This document shows, piece after piece, positions 58,685-64,000 of a DNA stretch of 64,000 nt (positions are counted from its first letter, which is position 1; the number at the start of each line of letters is the position of its first letter). The notes below the pieces were generated by a model. The model worked only from the letters and a program-made list of their open reading frames with translations, was not told the DNA's origin and did no database searches. This stretch comes from Porites lobata (Eukaryota; Cnidaria; Anthozoa; Scleractinia; Poritidae), in the NCBI GenBank assembly GCA_942486035.1, contig CALNXK010000029.1, positions 4,011,842 to 4,075,841 of the forward strand. Direction: 5' to 3'. The position numbers and the translations under genes were made by a program.

Positions 58685-58799
58685 TCCATTTGCCAGTTTT
58701 TAACTTTTATTTTTTAATGAACTTGCCTAAATATATCCTTTTGTTTTTTCTATGCGGGTTGTTTTTTTCTTATCATTATTTTTATACTTTTTTCCTTAG
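57377..58799 (+). other. 1.4-kb intron within the SEA-like region
   Basis: It contains an inverted-repeat transposon relic and a long (ATC)n microsatellite (58569-58684) next to the acceptor. The stretch 57400-58080 is AT-rich with no recognised feature. Confidence 0.7.
58090..58497. mobile_element. 408-bp inverted-repeat element with CACACGTATCCG ends
   Basis: The left end contains CACACGTATCCGAGTATTTT and CTTTCCGGA. The right end, read on the other strand, contains CACACGTATCCGGATACTTT and CTTTCCGGA in the same order, giving an imperfect inverted repeat of about 60 bases. Related ATCCGGAT words occur near 21380. It has no transposase frame, so it is a MITE of unknown superfamily. Confidence 0.6.
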
Positions 58800-59177
58800 A
58801 CAAAGGCGCTCGTCTAAAAACGTCAGATTTACGGTTGACATGGTTCACATTCTGCCTGATTATCCCAAACAGTCAGACGAAACTCCCGTTGTAGTCCTAT
58901 TGGCTTTTTACCTGAGTCTTCCACGAGGGATTTCGGAAAGCAGTATCGTCTCTGAGAGAGTATTACGTGATATCGTGATAAACCATAAAGAGAACATTCA
59001 AGAATCTATTGGAGGTGAAATCTTAAGTGTCAATCGTCTAACATCTGGCACAGAGCGAGTAAAAGGAAACGACGGAAAGTCAAAACGAACCAACGTTATT
59101 ATCGGCGCTTCGGTAGGCGGTGGAGTACTCTTAATCATTATTGCTGCTGTTCTGATCGCATGCAAAAAGAGTAACAG
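58800..59177 (+). CDS. Exon: SEA-like region, furin-type site, transmembrane helix
   Basis: The 378-base exon is phase 2-2, with acceptor TTTCCTTAG and donor AACAG|GTGAAT. The arginine codon completed across the splice makes SRQRRSSK, an R-x-R-R site. Then come strands FTVDMVHILPDY and VVVLLAFYLSLP, a helical segment SERVLRDIVINHKENIQ, a charged linker GTERVKGNDGKSKRTN, and a membrane helix VIIGASVGGGVLLIIIAAVL followed by IACKKSNR, a basic stop-transfer sequence. No GSVVV-type autoproteolysis motif is visible. The polarity gives an extracellular N-terminus. Confidence 0.87.
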
Positions 59178-59922
59178 GTGAATGTTTTTTTTTTTTTTTT
59201 TTTTTTTTCTGTAGGTACAAAAAATAGCCTTCGCGCGGGGGGGTTTTTGTTTTTCCAGTAATAATATACGAAAAAATTACTCAATTCTGAGAAAGGAGTG
59301 CAGTTCTTCTGTAACACTAGTGCAAACTTGTAACACGAGTGCAAATTACAAATGGTTTCTGATTGGCTGAAACACAAAAGAAACCACCAAGAACCAATCA
59401 CGGATTAGAGCTGTTTTAGCGACAGAATTCTAGTTCAAGAAAATGGCCATGGTGTTCAGCAGACGACGACGGGATTTAATTTTGTACGCAAAGCAACAAC
59501 AGAAAAGTTAAAAATATATATTCCAAAAACCCGAACACAGTAAAAAGTACGTTTTTCTGGCTAAATGTATTGAAAATGCGTTGCTAAGAGAAAAATAGAG
59601 GAAAATGAACCAGAGTAACTAAAAAACAAGCTACTTATAACAGACTACGCTAAAGTAATAAAAATAAAGAATAAAAACGGTTGCAACCACATGCAAACCA
59701 TGACAGCTACACTTTTCAGGCATTTAAATGAAGAAGGATACAAGTTTTCGATGATAACAACAGGGATTTCAAGTCACGTACGTTATTTGTTGGAGGAGAA
59801 AGGTGTCCGGTTGCTGTCTTTGAGTTATTTTGTGGAGTGAAGACCTCTATTAAAACACCCATGCGATGGTCTGTTTTTTTCTACCTCAGTAGCCCTGAAC
59901 GAAACCGAAAATTTAAAACATC

Positions 59923-60104
59923 TGGGCCCAGTTGTTCGAAGGCCGATTTGCGCTAAACCCGGGGTTAAATTTAACCCAGATTTTTCTTTCTTGTGTTAAA
60001 AAGCATTTTCTCGGATAATTTTCTCTGTTATTTTTAAAGCTGCCTATCATCAACTTGTAGACAAAAAGAATTAAAACAGAAATGCTTTTTAAGCTTTCAA
60101 ACCA
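59923..60104 (+). repeat. Interspersed repeat, inverted partner of 45181-45362
   Basis: It starts TGGGCCCAGTTGTTCGAAGG and continues through TTAAATTTAACCCAG, AAGCATTTTCTCGGATAATT and ATCAACTTGTAGACAAAAAG, in the same order as the reverse complement of 45181-45362. Confidence 0.65.
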
Positions 60105-60147
60105 ACGGGCGAAAAAAACATAACTAACATAATGAATGTATCCGTAG

Positions 60148-60342
60148 CTGGTACTAGCCTTAAAGAAAGTGAGAAGAACGTTTACGAATCATTGTGCAAG
60201 AAAAACAACAGTCAGGAAGGTTAACAAAGCAAAGATTGTAAGTTCAGAACATATTGCCAATGTCGCAGGCCTCAGAGGTATAAATTTCCTTAACTACTAC
60301 GATGAAGCCGAAGAAGAAGAGCTACGACGACTCTTGCAGTAG
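60148..60342 (+). other. Unassigned 64-codon open stretch after an acceptor-like CCGTAG
   Basis: The frame is basic at first (RRTFTNHCARKTTVRKVNK) and acidic at the end (DEAEEEELRRLL). It begins in phase 0, so it does not follow the membrane exon directly without an extra exon; 59719-59776 (HLNEEGYKF...) could bridge the phase but has weak sites. It may be a tail exon or chance. I recognise no family. Confidence 0.2.
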
Positions 60343-60884
60343 GGCAAATCAAATAATGAAAACCCAAGCGCTGAGAGAAAGCAAATTTTATATTAATACT
60401 GGCAGTTTCCGACATCACAACAACTGTGGCTCCACTCACCCATCGATTGCAGCGTCTAAAGAAAACAAATTGCCTCCTTCATTTTCGGGGTTCTAAATCT
60501 AAAAAAAAATTCCCCATAAATCCAGCTATGATGTGGTCTCAGGAACAGACAATGATGAACAGCCGTTAAAAACCTTAGCAAGTGTCTTTCATCTTTGGCT
60601 GCGCGAAGCGTTATTCTGGTTTCAAAACGGAAGTATACTTCTTGTAAATGCTTGTTGTAAACACCGAGCTCTCATAATTGAGGATGAATTTAAAAACACT
60701 TATTTTTGCTGATTATTGTAAACCAAGTTATCTTTAACCGGCTGGTGACCACATAAAATCAATTCTTGCACATTTCCAAGTCCTTATCTTAAATGATTTT
60801 GAAAGCGTTTGTCTTGAAAAAGTTTGAATTTGACAAAGGTAGTAGTCTGTTTCAGCCAATCAGTTGAATGAACTAAAAACGGGC

Positions 60885-60955
60885 AACTTCGTCCCCAGGG
60901 CTTCTCCCTCAAAAAATGGGTGGGGCGGGAAAAGACCCTGGCATTGGCTGGTGAC
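60885..60955. repeat. Left arm of a ~70-base inverted repeat pair
   Basis: AACTTCGTCCCCAGGGCTTC through GCATTGGCTGGTGACC is mirrored at 62723-62790 with few mismatches. The pair spans about 1.9 kb and could be the ends of one transposon or two copies in opposite orientation. Confidence 0.65.
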
Positions 60956-61173
60956 CATCAGGCTTGCTGCACTGGCGTTGTGTCCCTTCGAATAAGCAAG
61001 CGATGATTGGCCGTCACATGTCTCCTCGTACACCCTAAAATCCTGGGTGTAATAAATTACGGCCATGTGAAAAGCTAAAATTATGTGTTACCTTACAGCG
61101 CGCAATCTTCGGCGACCTTTTATATCTCTCGATGATTAACGAAAAGTTTTACAAGGTTTCCTTTTTGTCACAG

Positions 61174-61188
61174 ATACTGGATATGGTA
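61174..61188 (+). CDS. Candidate very short terminal exon A
   Basis: A strong acceptor, TTTCCTTTTTGTCACAG, is followed in the required phase 2 by R-Y-W-I-W and a TAA stop. This would give a tail of only CKKSNRYWIW. It is listed because the acceptor is the best between 59178 and 63400; the exon is so short that chance is likely. Confidence 0.15.
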
Positions 61189-61551
61189 ATGTTTTGCTTT
61201 CCTCCGATTTCTATGAAGGGGACAGGGAGTAACATTTGTAAAACTCCTGTTTATAGCGGGGTATAAATGACAAACAAGCTATCGTACATGCATAAAGGTT
61301 GTAGTGGAAAAGTCCGCTTTCTCGCCTCTTCTGATATTTTATTTCATTTCTTGCGAAGTGGGCCGCCCTAAATAGCCTAGCTCTATTCAGCGTAACTCTC
61401 AGCCATATCATAGCGACACGCGTTGGTTTAGACTTATCCAGTATGACCCGTATTTTAAAAAAAAATTCATTGACCTTCGCGATCAAACGACTGGCAAAAA
61501 AGAATGACTTAGGTCCATTTAAAATCGACAAAGCTGTAGTTGATTCCAATA

Positions 61552-62105
61552 GGCCATTTGCACTAAGAGGTCATGTGACATAGTTTTTTATGAAAATGAA
61601 AGTTATATGATTTTGCCTTCGAAAAACGATTAGTGGGTCATTTCATAAACAAAATAACAGTGATTTGGTTTTCAAACCCGCATCATTTTCTTAAAATGAC
61701 CAGTAGCTGGTCACGTGACCAAAATGTGATTTTTAAAATTTTGAATACCTCTTTCTGAACACAGATTTTGCACTTAAACTTCAAAGAAAATGTTGAAAAG
61801 ATGATTTGGTTACGTTTACAGGACATCTGAGCGTAGCTATCAAACGTTTGACAAGATATAAGCAAAATGTAGTTTTGGCCGCCATGTTGGAGGGCAAGAG
61901 TATGCCCTCCAACATGGCGGCCAATACACATCAAACTACTTTGTTGAAAATCAAAGTGCCATAAAATATCTCCCTAAATGTGTTTCCTCTCAAATTTCGG
62001 CTGTAAGATAATTTTTATGTGCTCTGTCAATTTTTGGCATCAGCAAGATTCCGACTCATTGTTTAAAGGAAACATTGGTCACGTGACCTCTTAGTGCAAG
62101 TGGCC
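61552..62105. mobile_element. 554-bp MITE with 28-bp inverted repeats and central perfect palindrome
   Basis: The ends GGCCATTTGCACTAAGAGGT and GGCCACTTGCACTAAGAGGT (other strand) extend to 28 bases with 26 matches. TA flanks both sides (61550-61551 and 62106-62107). Inside, 61875-61924 is a perfect 22-bp stem with a 6-base loop, containing GGCCGCCATGTTGGAGGGCA. It has no transposase. TA flanks suit a Tc1/mariner-type element. Confidence 0.75.
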
Positions 62106-62722
62106 TATCGATCAGGCAATCGTCTCTTTAATATAAGGAAATTCCCTTGTACTTATCCTCGGAAGAGAAAAGATATACGAGGTCTTCAAATGTTTGAGAT
62201 AGGCGATCTGTCATCGTTCCTGGCTGGAGGGTTGACTTGCATCCGGCGCGGAGATTTGTTTGTTTCATGGTCGGGTTGTAGAGAGGACCAGTCTCCGTAA
62301 AGTATTTGATGAACAATTCTGTTTTAATTAAGTTCAATTTGTTTAAATTCACTGCAGATCCTGGAGACAAACACCCGCATTTTTGTTTGACATTGGACAA
62401 AATCACTTTCCACTTGATCGTACAGTAATTCCACAGTCCCATGAAGTTTAGGCGAAGTACTAGTCGATAACACCTTGTCTCAACGCTGAAGCATTTGACA
62501 TATTTTGTACGTGATAACGTAGAGCTGGTACGCCCTTTCATAAAATTGTAGCATTTGAATAATGCACAATTAAATGGATCTTAAGCTTTTGAATCGCACA
62601 CACGCAAAAAATATTGACATAGTTCGCGATGTTATTATTTTCCATTGTTACACCCTTCTGTCAACAAAAAAAACATCGGGTTATATAAAAATTAGCTTCT
62701 CAGGCATGTTTGGGCTGTACAC

Positions 62723-62790
62723 GTGACCAGCCGATGCCAGGGTTTTCCCACCCCCACCCATTTTTGAGGAAAAGCCATGGGGACGAAGTT
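62723..62790. repeat. Right arm of the ~70-base inverted repeat pair
   Basis: This is the reverse complement of 60885-60955 with a few substitutions and small gaps: GTGACCAGCCGATGCCAGGG through GGGGACGAAGTT. Confidence 0.65.
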
Positions 62791-62857
62791 GAAAAAACGC
62801 GCGCGCTGTCAAAATTTGTTGTTGTAGTTATGTTTTCGTGTATATTATTAATATAAA

Positions 62858-62986
62858 GTAATCACATCATTTTCTCGTGCAATTTGGAATAAATGAGCAC
62901 TTGTAAATTTTCAAAGACCACAAAGTGCACTCGCACAAATTTACCCGTGCTTATTTATTCCAAATTACTCGAAATCATGTGATTAC
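62858..62986. mobile_element. 129-bp palindromic MITE-like element
   Basis: Arms 62858-62900 and 62947-62986 are imperfect inverted repeats (GTAATCACATCATTTTCTCG against GTAATCACATGATTTCGAGT, then AATTTGGAATAAAT in both). A foldback of this size between arms separated by under 50 bases is typical of small MITEs. Confidence 0.65.
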
Positions 62987-63482
62987 CTATACTTACATCC
63001 GCTAAGGCCGTCTATAATGTTTGTCGTTTGCCTTTAGTGCAAAAAGGTAGCCTGTAAATTAAATTTGTGATGACTGTATTTCCTCAAAAAAAATAGCCCT
63101 ACCTCGATTAATTACCTCCTTCGAATAATCCCCCTCCTCTTTTTCCTTCTCGCCATCTTTTATTTCTAAACGATGAAGGTGAAGTGCAGTCTGTTCAAGA
63201 AAAACCTATCAGTGACGATTTAACCTCCGACGCCGAGAATATGCATGTGACTATTCTTTTTTATTATTATTATTTTTTTTTATTTAAAGGGATAATAAAA
63301 CAGGATGTTTGGGGCAAGACTTCCAGTGAGGACAGTTAACAATATTTGAAATATCCGCCTCCCTCGAATAATAACCTTCCCTTGAATAATGGACCCTTCA
63401 GGGGTGAGAGAGAATAAATAATTGCCCTGCTATTTTTCGACGAAATACGGTCTGTATTGTTTTTTAAATTGCAATTTTACAG

Positions 63483-63522
63483 GTTCAGTCATAACAGACG
63501 TGTGGTAAAGAGGAGAATTTAA
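63483..63522 (+). CDS. Candidate terminal exon B: short basic cytoplasmic tail
   Basis: Acceptor AATTGCAATTTTACAG is followed in the required phase 2 by RFSHNRRVVKRRI and a TAA stop. Joined to CKKSNR this would make a short, strongly basic tail, plausible for a membrane protein. An AATAAA follows about 220 bases later. It would require a 4.3-kb last intron. No homology supports it. Confidence 0.3.
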
Positions 63523-64000
63523 AACTCAGCACGTATATACACGCTGGGGAAAAAGTGCTAAAATCGGCAACAAATCTGTCCAAACTATTTTTTAAAATAT
63601 GCATGGAATGTTGCCAATATCTCTTCAAACATAAAAGCTGTTGTATTTTTCTTAGGTTATTGTTTTAAATTCTTAATTTTTTGGATTAGTACTGCGCATG
63701 ACCAAAAGCCTATTTTTACGACGTCATCAGTTGTGACGTCACAAAAATAAAATTTGAGAATTCAAATCGGACAAGTTCTTCATTTTTATGTACTGTATTT
63801 CTGCAAAGTATCACAGTTTCAGGTTACATACTTATGGAAGAAAAAAGTTTTGTTTTATAACTGGCTACTAGAGAGTCACGTGACTGGTAACCATAGAAAA
63901 AATTAGTCCCAAATATTCCTGGAATCAATTATTGTTGCTTGTAGTAATTTTAGTACCATGCTTTAAGGTGTTTCGATACAGTTTATCGGAGACCAAACAG

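Larger units (their letters stand above)
1942..59177 (+). other. Large modular type I membrane protein gene: (FN3-FN3-CUB)x6-FN3-SRCR-stalk-SEA-like-TM
   Basis: I joined 29 plus-strand exons by splice consensus and intron phase. Exon lengths are consistent throughout: every FN3 and SRCR exon is a multiple of three in phase 1-1, each CUB first half runs phase 1 to 2 and each second half phase 2 to 1, and the last three exons run 1-0, 0-2 and 2-2. The predicted product of about 2,325 residues (start and tail not included) has six FN3a-FN3b-CUB cassettes, a seventh FN3a, an SRCR, a low-complexity stalk, a SEA-like region and a single membrane helix. FN3, CUB and SRCR are extracellular binding modules, so a cell-surface receptor or adhesion role is inferred; no ligand is known. 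No signal-peptide exon was recognised upstream. The gene is probably transcribed across the whole window, so all the transposons listed here are intronic or flanking. No catalytic domain was seen. Confidence 0.85.
59178..64000 (+). other. 3' region: repeats, possible tail exons, no firm end
   Basis: The membrane exon ends in phase 2, so at least one more exon with a stop must follow. Several weak candidates exist and I cannot choose. The region also holds a poly-T run at 59185-59208, a GGCCCAG-type repeat, and inverted-repeat elements. A polyadenylation-type AATAAA lies at 63746-63751. Confidence 0.5.

Noticed and set aside
60145..60231. NVYESL tyrosine motif suggesting an ITAM-like tail
   Set aside because: The frame holding it stops after about 20 codons and can only be reached from the membrane exon with a poor acceptor. 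It competes with a longer frame in the same place.

Overview
The window looks like AT-rich animal nuclear DNA, most likely from an anthozoan cnidarian (coral or sea anemone). The reasons are long introns packed with triplet microsatellites, many small inverted-repeat transposons, several non-LTR retrotransposon lineages, and one large plus-strand gene built from extracellular modules. No bacterial-type operon, rRNA, functional tRNA or CRISPR array was seen. The taxon is an inference from gene and repeat style, not from a marker gene.

One host gene fills the window. I can chain 29 plus-strand coding exons from 1942 to 59177, about 6,976 coding bases or roughly 2,325 residues. Exon boundaries were set by splice consensus and every intron phase agrees. 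The protein is a modular type I membrane protein: six tandem copies of [FN3 type a - FN3 type b - CUB], then a seventh FN3 type a, one SRCR domain, a Ser/Thr/Pro-rich stalk, a SEA-like juxtamembrane region carrying an RQRR furin-type site, and one transmembrane helix. Every FN3 and the SRCR is a single symmetrical phase 1-1 exon. Every CUB is split into two exons by a phase 2 intron at the same place. Five of six CUBs have lost the second disulfide pair. The signal-peptide exon lies upstream or was not recognised. The end of the cytoplasmic tail is uncertain, with candidate terminal exons between 59178 and 64000.

Layout: 1-1941, no recognised exon; 1942-5812, module 1; 6222-13183, module 2, with a 5.35 kb intron holding a duplicated repeat; 13631-19896, module 3, with a nested DNA transposon; 24229-31736, module 4, whose introns hold retrotransposon copies; 32601-36042, module 5; 36043-41852, an intron holding a CR1/L2-like LINE; 41853-44802, module 6; 45785-47206, the last FN3 and the SRCR; 47207-57001, a 9.8 kb intron full of retrotransposon remnants, one nested in another with a 14-bp target-site duplication; 57002-59177, stalk, SEA-like region and membrane helix; 59178-64000, repeats and possible tail exons.

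The exons together describe a large, probably heavily glycosylated cell-surface receptor or adhesion protein that grew by tandem duplication of a three-domain cassette. Ligand and function cannot be read from the sequence. Nearly everything else is mobile DNA inserted into its introns.
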